From assembly GCA_026873275.1 (NCBI GenBank), contig JANTUC010000007.1, positions 1,860,001 to 1,924,000 on the forward strand: 64,000 nt of DNA. Direction: 5' to 3'. The notes below the pieces were generated by a model, which did not search any database, was not told where the DNA came from, and was given only the letters and a program-made list of their open reading frames with translations. Numbering within the stretch: position 1 is the stretch's first letter; each line of letters starts with the position of its first letter. Positions 23,512 to 34,523 of this stretch are shown one piece after another. This stretch comes from Pseudopithomyces maydicus. Its lineage: Eukaryota; Ascomycota; Dothideomycetes; Pleosporales; Didymosphaeriaceae. Both the position numbers and the translations under genes were made by a program.

Positions 23512-26500
23512 ATCGGTTTCCTTGTGGGCATCTCCGACGGGAAGCGACCGTCGCCTGCTCCCTGCTCGATGATGATGGCACGAGATGAAAATTTTTTCCT
23601 TGCATCCCGAGCTGGCATCCTGTGCATCTCTCGTAATGAGCTACAGGCCATGCCACGCCTGCATGTGTGCGCTATGTGAAGTGTGTTGGCGGCGGTCCAC
23701 ACTCGTTGCGCGCGCACCGCAACACGCAACACAGCCTTGAACCGAGGCCATGCACCGCGCGCTATTACCCCACAATTTGCCGATCCAGATGGTCCCCCGC
23801 TTTACCACCACGTTCACGTTCAGGCGTGGCATGGTTCTGTGCCGCGCCCGCTCGTCTCCTGGAGGCTTCTGACTTGCATGAGCGTAATGCCCAGTGGTCC
23901 CCGCGATCTACCGCCTTCCGCCCTCGTGCATCTGGCGGTGCCCCAGGTGCCCCAGGTGCCGGACGTTGCATTCGAGCACGCCTCCTGCTGAACAGCACAG
24001 AGGGACGCGCGCGTCTTCACGGGGACCACGCTGGAGACGACGGCGATATCGACAGGGGCTTCATGTGCGTCGTGCCATGTGATGCCTCCGCTGGCAGCAC
24101 TGCTTTCCAGTCGACGTCAGGGATGACATGCACGAGAGTGGGTTCCAATGAATCGCCCAACGCTGCCGAACCTCCTCATCCTTCAGCGTCGCAGCTGTAC
24201 TGTGTACTCTAACAATAGATTGACAATAGCACCACTTAGTCTACCGCCTCTAATGCACATCTCACCACCTAGACTTTTCTCGGAGGAAGACGAGAGCGCC
24301 GTACACGCAATCGCGCGGGATTCGTGAAGGATGCCGGCTCTCGACGCTTCCAAAGGAACACCGCTCCAACCCCATCCAGAAAAGGTTCCCCGTCTTTTTC
24401 TTCCGGAACATGGCCTCCAGATGTGCTGGTGGGGGCACAGCGACTTTCCTAGTTTGGGCCATTCAAGCTTTTCCCAAGAGGGTGGTGATGAAGAACAGCC
24501 ATCGCACCCGCACCTCACTGTCTAATTTGCTTAGCACTGACAGCACGATTGCCATCAGCCCGCATCTCATACGCACGTCGCCTTGGTAACTGCTCGTGTA
24601 CACTCACGAGCTGTAGCCTCGTGATTGATGGAATTGCGGGGTTTTGCCCACCGAACACGAACGACCAAAAGCCCAACATACACCGTTAATCAACATGGCA
24701 TACTGCCGATCTTGTCTGGAACGCCGTCCTTGCGTTACACACGAAGCAAATTACAAGCACTGTATGCTCGTCACGAGCCGCACCCAGCTACTCTACGCTT
24801 GCAAGCCATCTGCGTGGGGTAAGATCGGGGTTGAGCGCACTTGCCACCAAATTCTGACATGGTGGGATGTAGGGTCTAGGGTCTGGCGTCTTGGGTCTTG
24901 GACGTCGAGCCTGCCTGCGTCTCACCAAGTCTCACTGATACCTCCACCTCGGAAGTCTTGCCGGAAGCGACTACTCATGTGAAAAGCTGAAATGGCGATG
25001 CTGGTCCTTGAAGGCATGACATCAACAGTAATCGGCAGCACGACAAGACCCCCACACACAGAATTTGCATCTAGGTTGCTTGGTCGGTGGACCTCCCTCG
25101 CCACATACATGCATTTTCAGCTGCTGTTGCCTCCCCTATACTTTGAACCACGCACGGGATGTTTCTCGGATTGAATGGTAGGAGATAGATCCAGTGCTCA
25201 CTCTCTTGAAACAGCTACCTACAATGGCTTCTACTTCGTGCATGCGCCTTCAGTTCAGGAAAAGGAATTCCTGGCGCCCACGAGTGGTATACGACGTATG
25301 ACGTGCATTAAAGTATATTAAGCTCCAGCCCTGCCGTATTGAAAAACGGATCAGGCATTGCTCCGTCGTGAACACCTTCGTGCAAACAGCATCTGATATC
25401 CCTAGCGAGGTTTAGAGTCGGACACCCCGCATTTCACTAATTTGCTAAACGTGCAAGCCGAGGCTGCCCATCAGAGCAAGAGATCATACGACAGTGTGTA
25501 CATCCCTCTTTCGATCAAAGTGGTAAAATCTGCCGCTCTCGTACGTTTCCGTCAAAGTCCGAGGGTTTCCATACATAGACGCCTGACTTTGTCAAAGCGA
25601 GCCTGGTCCCAAGCCCGTGCAATATGCAGGCTGAGTACATGCATCTTGGCCTGCTGACTACTCAACAACTTGACATGCTACACACATACATCGGTAATAA
25701 ACATGCATACGGGTGGCATTGCTAAAGATCAGGAGATCAGGATGAGGCATTTACGGTGGCCTAGGTGCGTATCCAGTAAGTAGGAGTGAGAAATGATCGG
25801 GGGAAAATCGGCACAGGAACTAGCCTTTACTTTACATACAAAAATATTGCAGAATGCAGTATAATGCATAGTCTAGTCTGGGACCTCCACACTGTCTAGT
25901 CCAGCAATGTTCGAGGCAAGGCCTGGGCACCTACCTCAAGGAGCTAGACTTCGATCCAGACTATCCTACCTGTGGCCTTTCGCATGTTCCAAAACGATGC
26001 AAGTTGGAGTTCGGCACCGGAGACCAGCGACCCCCACGCTACGGATGCCGTCCGCTCATCCGACTTACACCGAAGACGCTGTGGGCTGTGCGATGGCCAA
26101 GCGACTCGTGACTTTTGCGGTCGCTACCTCGCGATGCTGGAACGGCAGATGCAACTGGCGCATTGGATTCCTGATTGATTCTAAGCGCATTCGCACGGCC
26201 GCGGAATTGGACACAATTCGTCGCCCTCGTATGTAGATTCCAGCTTCCGACCCACGTTACAATTTTTTTTTGTTCGGTCGAAATGCCACTACAAGCTTGC
26301 TCGATCCCACGATCACGACCATCCCAGCCTCGCCCTCGCAATCCCCCACAACACGCCAGGCCCTCAGTATGGATCGGCCCGACCGTCAAGCATCCGTCTC
26401 TGCCGCGGTAACAGATCGATAGACGGACCGCATCTACTGTATGCTTCCGCCCTCGCCAGCACGCCCTTACCCAACGCGCTCCAAATCTTTACATACAAAG

Positions 26501-26914
26501 CGTGGGGTGCACCGTCCCAGACGCACTCACTTATCATCGACCCAGCGCAGTACGCCAGTAAGTACGCATGTACGTACGTACAGAGCTCGCATCGTCCCTC
26601 GACGAGTCAAAGCCTCGGTCCACGAAGGCCTCGTGGCCAACCGCGTCCTTCGGTTTCCGCCTCGTTTGATCGCCGAAGCGTATCTCAGCCCAGCCACCCA
26701 CCTACCCCTTCGATCGCGTGAGACCTATCTCCTGCGGACCTCCGGGGGAGGGATGGGCGGACGGGGGGAAAGGGCGGTCAGAGGTTAGGTTGAGGCTCTG
26801 TGGTGCGACGCGGAGGGCGGATGCATGACGTTGAGTGCGCTTTGCGATGCATGCATGCGCGGACGGCGAGCGAGGCGGATGCGTGGATGGGTGGATGGAT
26901 GGTAGGTGGTGCGC

Positions 26915-26943
26915 TGAGCGAGCGAGCGAGCGAGCAAGCAAGC
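26915..26943 (+). repeat. GAGC/AAGC tetranucleotide repeat
   Basis: Five GAGC units followed by AAGC variants, preceded by a short GGAT-type repeat (26881-26905). Confidence 0.85.
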
Positions 26944-27784
26944 GTCTGAGTATGTAACGTCCGGGCCAACGCCGCGAACCTTGAATTGATGCTGTGCGCT
27001 CTTCGGTGTAGACATGTGCCGACGGCGAGATATACATACATACACACGGCCGATGTGCAGAGGGCGAAAGGTTGCGGAACGATCAGTTGAGGTGGATGTG
27101 TGCAGTCGTTGACGCGCTAACGCGGTCGATTGAATGCCCCGTCGCGGATTCTTCCCTTTCCATTCCTTCGTGCTGCATAGGTTGTGAGATGTCACATTGG
27201 TTCTCGTAAAGGTATATGCCGTGACAGGTGTATATCCATTGCTTTTTGTGCGCGCACGGATGTCGTTGGCGTGCATCCTTTGTGTTTCATGGTCTGCACA
27301 GTACCTATGTACTTGTACATACTGTATGTACAGTACTGTGCAAACTTTTCCCCTCCCAACATAGTTGCACCATCTGCAAGGGTGCCTGTTCCTGATACAA
27401 GCATCCTTTCTCCTTTCTCCCTCAATGCATGTTCATCCTCAATCTTGATACCGTACATACAAACATCCAGATACATACACCAATCCAAGCACTCCAGCCT
27501 CACCCCATCCATTCAACAAAGTCGGTCTGCAGACTCTGCACCCAACCCATGCACACCCTCATGCACCAATCTCCTAAAGGCAGACGGGTGGCTTCGGCAG
27601 GCTTATGCGACCAGAACGTGTCCCCAAGTCAGCACGTTCGGGAATTTCTCTCCCCTCATTGCTTTTTCCCCAATCCCGCCGTGCCCCAGACCCGCCATTG
27701 GCTCTTCGCCCTCACGACCTGCATACGTCGCTTACCGTTTTTGTTCCCGTGTGAGCCCGTCAGATCGGGTCCAACCCTGCTTCT

Positions 27785-27820
27785 CTCCCTCCCTCCCTCC
27801 CTCCCTCCCTCCCTCCCTCC
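27785..27820 (+). repeat. (CCCT)n tetranucleotide repeat
   Basis: About nine TCCC/CCCT units, uninterrupted. The plus ORF reading Pro-Ser repeats through it is an artefact. Confidence 0.95.
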
Positions 27821-29150
27821 TGGCCCCGTCTGTCTATCTGTCCATCAGAGCACAAAGAGATAGAGAAGGAGGTATGTAGGCAGTGATGTAGATTTTGCTT
27901 TTTCCTTTCCATGCTCAGACGGTGGTCCTGACGGCGGTCCTCCCGCCCTGCCCTGGGCCCCGTGCCGTACCATGCCATGCCATGCACCAATCGTCCCGGC
28001 AGGGCGTGCGCATCCATCACCCCACGAGATGCGCGTGTCTGAGCGCCCCAGTTGTGACGGGTGTATGCGCCGTGCGGGCTGCGATTGGCCGGGTCGCTTT
28101 GGGCAGTTTGAGTGAAGCTGATGCTCACCGGATGCGATATCTATCAGATCTATCAGGCGGTCAAGGGGCGCTGGCAGCCTTCCCTCTAGCTTGCCTCCTT
28201 GCTTGATCAGATCAGGCATCAGTGCATGGGACGAGAAAAGAGGCGAGCAGTATGTGTGTGTATGTATGTATGTAAGGGTTACAAAGCATGCGTGTACTCA
28301 GCATATGTACATCCACCCATACAATTGCATGATTGGCGTAGGTAGCTCAGGTGAGAAAATTCGGTAAATGACCGTGCAAGGCTAAGGTTGTACGGCGGCT
28401 GTGGTGCTTTTCTGCGATGGAACCATGTACCCGGATTTCTTTTCCATCTACGCTGACCGTTCGATCGGTGTGCGATGAGGTGAGGGACCCCCACGGTGAT
28501 GAGCTCGGCTCCCGTAGGGGCTCTCCGTTGGGGCTCCAGTAGGGGCGAAAGTGGTTAATCTTGGGGAAAACGCAGACGTCGCACGTAAGCATGTTTGATG
28601 GGGCAAGCTGTTCGAGAATGGCAAATGCTTGCTGTTTCTCCGAAATTCGCTGTCATTGATTGTTTGATTTATAGATGTGCTCAATGGGCAAACGAGAGGC
28701 TATTGGTGCCACTGTGAGAACCGGGATATGGAGCCTTGGTTGGTGACGACAGCGTACAGAAGGTGAACGAGGCTGAGACGGGCTTGCTGCTGGTGAGGAA
28801 GTTGTGTGCAACTTACGTCTATTGCACTGTTCATGCGAGGTGAGACACATGTTGAATAAAGGCAAACTCGACTTTGCGTATTTTCGAGACTGAAGCCAAC
28901 ACGACGGGGTCTTCGCTTGCATTAGACGTCTAATCCCATACCTTCCCTTGAAATTTTCTCTTTCAAGATGTAGCCAACTCAGTATCACCCATAGTATCTT
29001 CCTGTATCTCACTTGAATCGCCGGAATGTGACAGCCTTATAATTTCTCTATCTGTGTGCAGAGTACTATAGATCCACCAGCGTGTCCAAACGCGTTTATT
29101 CAGTAGTCTTATCCAATGCTTTTTACCCAGCCTAATGGCTGCTCCATTAG

Positions 29151-30093
29151 CTACAGATAGTTGGAATTGATGCCTTGATTCGATGACTTCTTGACCTCGA
29201 AGTAGTATCTAGCTTGTTTTAGATCGAGGGTGATGTACTTGATATTCTCGAATACTCGATCACGAAGACTATTCCATGGCTGAATATGGAGCTGGAAGGT
29301 GATTGAGGTATCTTTTCGAGGGCTCTGTAGTATCCTGTCCTTGACCACGAGATAGAACGACCCTTCAAAAGATGGGCCCAGTGTCTGTTTACCTCGGTCT
29401 GTCATAGGGATAAGCTGTAGCTGAAAATTGTATTTTATAGGTAGAGAGAAATAACAACTGAAAGTTTAGTACTCAGTTCACCGTCCGCACGCAATTGGCG
29501 AAAGTGGAAGATGATACAATCCCGAGTGTGCGACTCCGCTGATCGTCATGATTAATCTGGCAGGACCGTAGTGGTAGCGGTCAAATACCAAATGAAACAT
29601 AACGGCTCACCAGAATTGCGTCTCTAGTTACTTTGAGGAAAACATATCTATACATAGCTCCGTCTAATGAGCTGCAAGTCTGACGCTTTATCGTTATGCA
29701 CTTGGATGCAAGGATCACATTCAGGAGAACTGACCAGGCGATTCAGGTTAACAAATTCCATTCCATTGCTCAAAGTAAGTGACCTTTCCAGGTCCTCACG
29801 GAAAAAAACCAAATAACTAAATCGAAGCCAGTGATAAAACCCAAACACTGTTTCCAGAACCAAAGGTTACCGCCAATGTTACTCTGAGCTCTTCAAAGTA
29901 AACCAATACAATCAATCCTCCATGAATTTTGTGTGCTATCGTGCACACGTCTCCCATTTCCATGCAGAGCTGACCCTAATTCCTTGCTTTCAAGCATTCT
30001 CTGATAAATTTTTCGGTTATCCGCTTTGGGACATCCGTTGAGTACGTAGTACGGGTGGCAGCTGCATAGCTCTCTTACACACCTCGTCGTCAT
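29151..30093 (-). pseudogene. Possible decayed or multi-exon minus-strand gene
   Basis: Three short minus-strand ORFs, 30093-29893, 29863-29648 and 29405-29151, have more protein-like composition than chance (for example LVVKDRILQSPRKDTSITFQ and GMEFVNLNRLVSSPECDPCI). A plausible acceptor (TTTTCAG) precedes the last one. I could not join them with good splice sites, and in-frame stops lie between them. It may be a remnant of a gene, a real gene with poorly readable introns, or noise. No family is recognised. Confidence 0.25.
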
Positions 30094-30109
30094 GTTGTAT
30101 CACAATAAA

Positions 30110-30957
30110 CTAATCCAGCATTGGATAGTAAACGACCTCCACATTTTCATTCCCAAGCTGATACATCCTTCGGCGTGCCCACTCTGTATAATCTGTCGTG
30201 GATTTATGACGAAGGGAAGCCGTCGTACCACAAGCCGTCGTACCACCCAATCCCGTCCAATTGAAGCCTGAGGGGTCAAGACCATTATCATAGATATGTA
30301 TCCGCTTGAGATCCGGTAGACTCTCGAGGAATGATGAAGAGCTTCTCCCCTTGAAATAGTCGGCAATACCAGATTTTTTCACAGCGATATCAGTGATAAC
30401 ATTCCTCTGGGCTGGGAGTAAGCCACGTGACCATTGATCGATCTCCTTGAATACGCATTTCTCCTTTGGGAAGTAGAAGATGGTCCCAGGATAAGCCAAT
30501 ATCGCTGTTTCGGTATAGATCTGGCGGCAGACTTCGGGGAGGTGGAAAGTTGACTCGACTACACGCTCCTGTTCAGAAGTCGGGCGTTCAGAAGTCGGGC
30601 CATCCAAAGGTATGTAGTCCAAACTCGGCGGATACCGACGGCGAGGATGGCGATACCGAGAACGAGGATTAACTTGTTGAAGGCCTTTAATGTCGATTGT
30701 ATGCCCTTTGTAAAAGAATTTCTCTCTCACTTTCGTCTTGTTGTTCACGACGATTCGGTCTCGATCCTCGGTCATCTGCACGGCATGACCGGTCATCACA
30801 TAGTCAAAGATTTTGTTGCGAAGCTCGCCAGGCAGGCGGAGCAAAGGTGATTGCTCAGCGTTACGCTTGACGCTGCTGCGATGTCAGTCATGAAAACCTT
30901 AAAAAGAATATTTGGTATAGCGTACAGAGCTATCAACCATGGGGGTATTTCCGACAT
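30110..30957 (-). CDS. 2EXR/F-box-like domain hypothetical protein
   Basis: Member of a large fungal family with an N-terminal LxxLPxELRNxIY-type motif, of unknown biochemical role (sometimes called 2EXR or DUF7730-like). Exons are 30957-30926 and 30875-30110. The 50-nt intron (GTACGC, branch TGACTGAC, acceptor CATCGCAG) joins MSEIPPWLIAL to SVKRNAEQSPLLRLPGELRN in frame, giving 265 aa. The second conserved block is VCRQIYTETAILAYPGTIF. Two small in-frame DNA duplications make the repeats SERPTSERPTSE and GGTTACGTTA. The frame stays open about 95 codons upstream of the chosen Met but has no ATG, so an additional 5' exon cannot be excluded. Confidence 0.75.
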
Positions 30958-31994
30958 GTCGACAAGGCCATTGTCCAATCTCTGAACCCAAGCTGGTGGA
31001 GGCTCTGGTAGAAACCCCTTGACACGCCTCCAAGGTGGTACAATCGCTGGGTGAACTCCCTTAGTACGCTTTGTAGACCGCTTGGAAATCCTGGCGCTCG
31101 TCTCTTGCTTAGGGATCGAGAGCGGGGGCGGGACTTGTGTTTGGCGTCCGGGGCTTCCTTTTGGGGAGCCATGGTATCGTTGAGGACTTGGTTGAGGACT
31201 TGGTCGTTCAAGGAAGATCTTTGGATAACTCGAAGCAAGGTTGCGGAAGTGCTAGAATGTAGGGGTGCGAGTGCAGGAGTGCAGGAGAGCGGGAGTGCTA
31301 AAGCGCGGGAGTGCTAAAGCGCGGGAGTGCAGGAGAGTGGGAGTGCTGAAGCGCAGCAGTCTCTGAGCGCGGGAGTGCGGGTGTGCGGGTGTGAGGAAGT
31401 GTGAGTAAGTGCGAGAGTGCGCGAGTGCGAGAGAGTATATATAAGTAGAGGACGCTAGCGAGTAGGCAAACGGAGAGATTGAGTACGTGCAGGGAGTAGG
31501 TGAGCAAACGGAGTAGGCGGGGTAAGGGAGAGAGTAAACAAACAAACGGAGAGACCGAGTATGTGCAGTGAGTAACGAAGTAAAGGGAGAATGTGGGGTA
31601 AGTAAATGAGTGAGTGTACTGAGTGAGCTAGAGAGGCAAAGAGACAGAGTCGATTTATGAATAATATAGAGCAATTGATAATGTAACAAATGTATAAGCA
31701 CGTATATACCTCGTTTTACTTGAAGTGCAAAAAGTTTCATCTATTTCACTGTTTGTTGACGGCTTAATAGAGCGTGCACCATCTTACGATTCATTACCAA
31801 GCGAGAGTTTGAGCACGATGACCAATGAAGACAATGAAGAGATTAAACGGTATATGCTTATTGCATTCCTGGCATTGCAGCCGTTATCTACTACTATAGT
31901 TCAAAAATATACAAGTGAATTGAAAAGTCCACCATCTATGGACCCATGCTCTTTTTCCAGACCCTCTATAAATCATCATACGCGTCGAAGCCCT
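30958..31994. other. Intergenic with purine-rich degenerate repeats
   Basis: This 1-kb spacer lies between the 2EXR-type gene and the end of the cellobiose dehydrogenase gene. Part of it (30958-31245) stays open in the 2EXR frame and might be 5' UTR or an unannotated exon. From about 31258 to 31640 it consists of degenerate G/A-rich repeats. The rest shows nothing. Confidence 0.55.
31258..31640 (+). repeat. Degenerate GGGAGTGC-type and CAAACGGAGAG-type repeats
   Basis: The first part (31258-31440) is built from variants of GCGGGAGTGCTAAA and GGGAGTGCAGGAGA, with roughly 10-19-bp periodicity. The second part repeats a longer element, CAAACGGAGAGA followed by GAGTACGTGCAG or a variant, twice (near 31467 and 31551). 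Both sit upstream of the minus-strand 2EXR-type gene. Confidence 0.8.
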
Positions 31995-34523
31995 CTAGTA
32001 AGAACGGCGGATGAAACGGCCGCAGGTGTCCCTCTTCCTGGTGACAGGAGCGTTGTCAGCGGTATCGGCCTCCTCCAGGAAGGAGATGAACTCGGCGACT
32101 GTGTACTTCTTCTCTGCGACAGGGGCGGTAGAGTTCACGGATGGGACAGTAGAGTTTGCGGATGGGACGGGAGTCGCAATTGGGGCAGGAGTAGTGGGGT
32201 TCGCAGTGGAAGTGCCGTTGGCAACCTTGAAGGCGGCGATCTTCTCAGCTGCGTGCTCGGCGACGATCATGATGATAGCCTGAGTGTTTCCGGTAGGCAG
32301 ATCAGGGTGGATAGAAGCATCGACAACGAAGAGGTTGTCGGTACCGTAGACCCTGGTGTCGGTGTCAACGACGCTGGTACCGTTGGTGCGGCCGTCATCG
32401 GTACCCATCTTGGTGGTTCCAACCCAGTGGTCACCCGAGATGAGGCTGTTGGCGAGGATGGACTCGGGAGTAGACTTAGCATCGAGAGCCATGGTGGAGT
32501 TGATGGTGCTGTTGGACTGGCCAGTGATGTCCATCCACCACTGGATGAAGCCGGAGAAAGCCTCCTTGTCAGCCTCATCGACCAACCAGGGCTTCACCTT
32601 GAGAATAGTGTTACCACCGGCGGTGATTCCGAGTTCACCAGTGGAGGTGGTGCCGTGGGTGAGGAAGGTCTTGATGGTGACAAAGCCATCCTTCATGGAG
32701 CTGACAGTTCCCTGGAGGAAACGCTCACGACCATCAGTGCCATTGACGGATGTCCACAGGTGCATGCGCTGAGCAGCCTGGGTAAGGACACCAGAACCTT
32801 GCTTGTAGAGCTCGACGTCAGACTCAACGGGGCTAGCAGCAATGCCGTCGAACTTGTAGGCGGTGTAGTTGGCGGAGGTCTTGAACTGAAGAGGGGCCTG
32901 GGCGTGGTCCTTGAGACCATGACCAACGGGGAGGTTGATCCAATCGGCCTCGCTGGGAAGCTTGACGCCAGTGGTACCACCCTGGACAATCTTCAGGGCA
33001 TCGGACTTGCCGATACCAGAGTTCCAGAGGATCCTAGGGGTGGACAGGGCTCCAGCAGCGAGAACGACCTTACCACCTTGCTTCAGGTTGATGACCTGCT
33101 GGCTGCCATTTCCAAGCTCAACCAAAACTCCAGTGACGCTGCTGCCGCTGCGTACGACCTGGATGACCTTTGCGTCGAGCTGAAGGGTGAAGTTGTCCAG
33201 CTCCTCAGCGAAGGGCATGTAAGTCCTGGCAGGACCAGCACGAAGGTTGTTGGTGATGGACCAAGCAGGGCGAGAGTACACCATGCGCTTCTCGTTGGGG
33301 GTCTCGATGGAGTCAACGTTGCTCCAGCCTTGTGCATCAAGGTAAGAAGACACGACTTGGTAGGCCATGTCATCGTGGTGCTTGCCGTCAGCCGAAGGCT
33401 GAGTGGTACCAGGGTTGCGAGAGTACAAACGCTCGGCAGCATCGCTCACATCATCCCAAGCCCAGCCTGCAGGCCAGTTCTGGAAGTCGTGCGCAGGAGG
33501 GTGGATGAAGTTCTCGCCGTTGATGGAGCTCGATCCTCCCAGCAAGCAACCAGCCATGGAAGCAGTGTCACTGCACACCTTAGTGCCAGGGATGGCGGAA
33601 AGACTGCTGCCAAGCGCCGGGATATCATATGGGGTCAGAGAGTTGTTCCACTTCAGACCAGCATCTGATCCGAGGTGCACAGTGTTAGCCGGTCCACGCT
33701 CCAACAGGAGAACACTGGCACCAGACTCAGCAATGCGCTCTGCCGTGATGATACCAGCAGTACCACCTCCGACAACGATCACGTCGTAAGTAGAGTTCGA
33801 GGTCGTGGGGGGAACAGTTGTGGAGTTGCCAGAAATGGGAAGGGTAGAGTTGCTGCCCGATCCGGGAGTGGGAGCGGGAGTAGTAGCCGCGGAAGCCCAC
33901 GAAGCCCAAGTCTCGAACATGGAAGACTGGGCATCAGCAGCCGGCTGTCCGTACAATCCAAATCCAGCGTCGTGGTAAGGCAGATCGCTAGCGGGGTCGG
34001 AAGGTGTGGTAGGGTCCGAAGACGAAAGTGCCCATCCGAGAACAGGGTTAACGTCTGTGGACTCGAAAGTCGTTGTGCCACCAACGATACATCCCTCGCA
34101 GAGGAAAGTGAACGAGAAGTGGGTGCTGTTGACGAAGGTTCCGTTGGCAATGGGCAGCGCACTGACTTTGGTGGCATCGTATACAGCTGGGTTTGCATAT
34201 GCACTTGCGGTTCGGAAAGTGCTGACGACTTCCTCTCCATTGGCCCAGGCAACGAGCAACAGGTGGTTCAACATGCCGCCGCCCAGCGAAAGAGCACCCC
34301 ATGCTCCCTTCTCGGTGATAGGCACAACGAGCTGTCCGATGAAGTCCGACTCAACCTTTTCGGGCAGAGCAATACCGACGGTAAGGGTACCATCCGGCGA
34401 AGTATATTGTTGAAAGTCGATACCCGTCTTAGCGTCGGTGTAGGCATCTGGGTTCGCTGCCACTGATGTCATGTGGAGGGCTCCAGCAAGGGCCGTCGCC
34501 GAACGTAGAAGTGTGGAACGCAT
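31995..34523 (-). CDS. CDH: Cellobiose dehydrogenase (AA8 cytochrome + AA3_1 flavodehydrogenase), secreted
   Basis: Extracellular flavocytochrome that oxidises cellobiose to the lactone and passes electrons through its haem domain to lytic polysaccharide monooxygenases in cellulose breakdown. Single exon, 842 aa. A signal peptide spans residues 1-23. The AA8 cytochrome domain spans about 25-200 with haem ligands Met84 (GGGMLNH) and His184 (YHDAGF). A Ser/Thr/Asn-rich linker follows at about 205-245. The GMC flavodehydrogenase domain starts at YDVIVVGGGTAG (247-257), and its catalytic pair is His699 (SGDHWVGT) and Asn746 (TGNTQA). There is no C-terminal CBM1; instead a Pro/Ser-rich spacer leads to a short unfamiliar tail (KKYTVAEFISFLEEAD...RFIRRSY). 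Many N-glycosylation sites are visible. All catalytic features are intact. Confidence 0.95.
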   Translation of the reverse strand: MRSTLLRSATALAGALHMTSVAANPDAYTDAKTGIDFQQYTSPDGTLTVGIALPEKVESDFIGQLVVPITEKGAWGALSLGGGMLNHLLLVAWANGEEVVSTFRTASAYANPAVYDATKVSALPIANGTFVNSTHFSFTFLCEGCIVGGTTTFESTDVNPVLGWALSSSDPTTPSDPASDLPYHDAGFGLYGQPAADAQSSMFETWASWASAATTPAPTPGSGSNSTLPISGNSTTVPPTTSNSTYDVIVVGGGTAGIITAERIAESGASVLLLERGPANTVHLGSDAGLKWNNSLTPYDIPALGSSLSAIPGTKVCSDTASMAGCLLGGSSSINGENFIHPPAHDFQNWPAGWAWDDVSDAAERLYSRNPGTTQPSADGKHHDDMAYQVVSSYLDAQGWSNVDSIETPNEKRMVYSRPAWSITNNLRAGPARTYMPFAEELDNFTLQLDAKVIQVVRSGSSVTGVLVELGNGSQQVINLKQGGKVVLAAGALSTPRILWNSGIGKSDALKIVQGGTTGVKLPSEADWINLPVGHGLKDHAQAPLQFKTSANYTAYKFDGIAASPVESDVELYKQGSGVLTQAAQRMHLWTSVNGTDGRERFLQGTVSSMKDGFVTIKTFLTHGTTSTGELGITAGGNTILKVKPWLVDEADKEAFSGFIQWWMDITGQSNSTINSTMALDAKSTPESILANSLISGDHWVGTTKMGTDDGRTNGTSVVDTDTRVYGTDNLFVVDASIHPDLPTGNTQAIIMIVAEHAAEKIAAFKVANGTSTANPTTPAPIATPVPSANSTVPSVNSTAPVAEKKYTVAEFISFLEEADTADNAPVTRKRDTCGRFIRRSY

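Larger units (their letters stand above)
21928..29150. other. About 7 kb gene-free region, G+C-rich with microsatellites
   Basis: No stretch here gives a convincing protein on either strand. The many ORFs of 60-230 codons overlap each other on opposite strands and have Ala/Arg/Pro/Ser compositions typical of chance ORFs in G+C-rich DNA. Short repeats are present: a 9-bp repeat near 22,740, (CT)n at 23491, a CCCAGGTGC repeat near 23,945, GAGC/AAGC at 26915, CCCT at 27785 and GTAT near 28,260. I looked for tRNA T-arm signatures and found none that fold. It could hold long non-coding RNAs or distal regulatory DNA, but nothing shows this directly. Confidence 0.5.

Noticed and set aside
27184..27879. 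231-codon plus-strand ORF
   Set aside because: It ends in the CCCT repeat and its composition is Ser/Pro/Cys-rich without domain resemblance.
31725..33668. Long plus-strand ORF over the cellobiose dehydrogenase gene
   Set aside because: It is antisense to a clearly functional, conserved gene, and its product is low-complexity with no domain, so it is not annotated as a gene.
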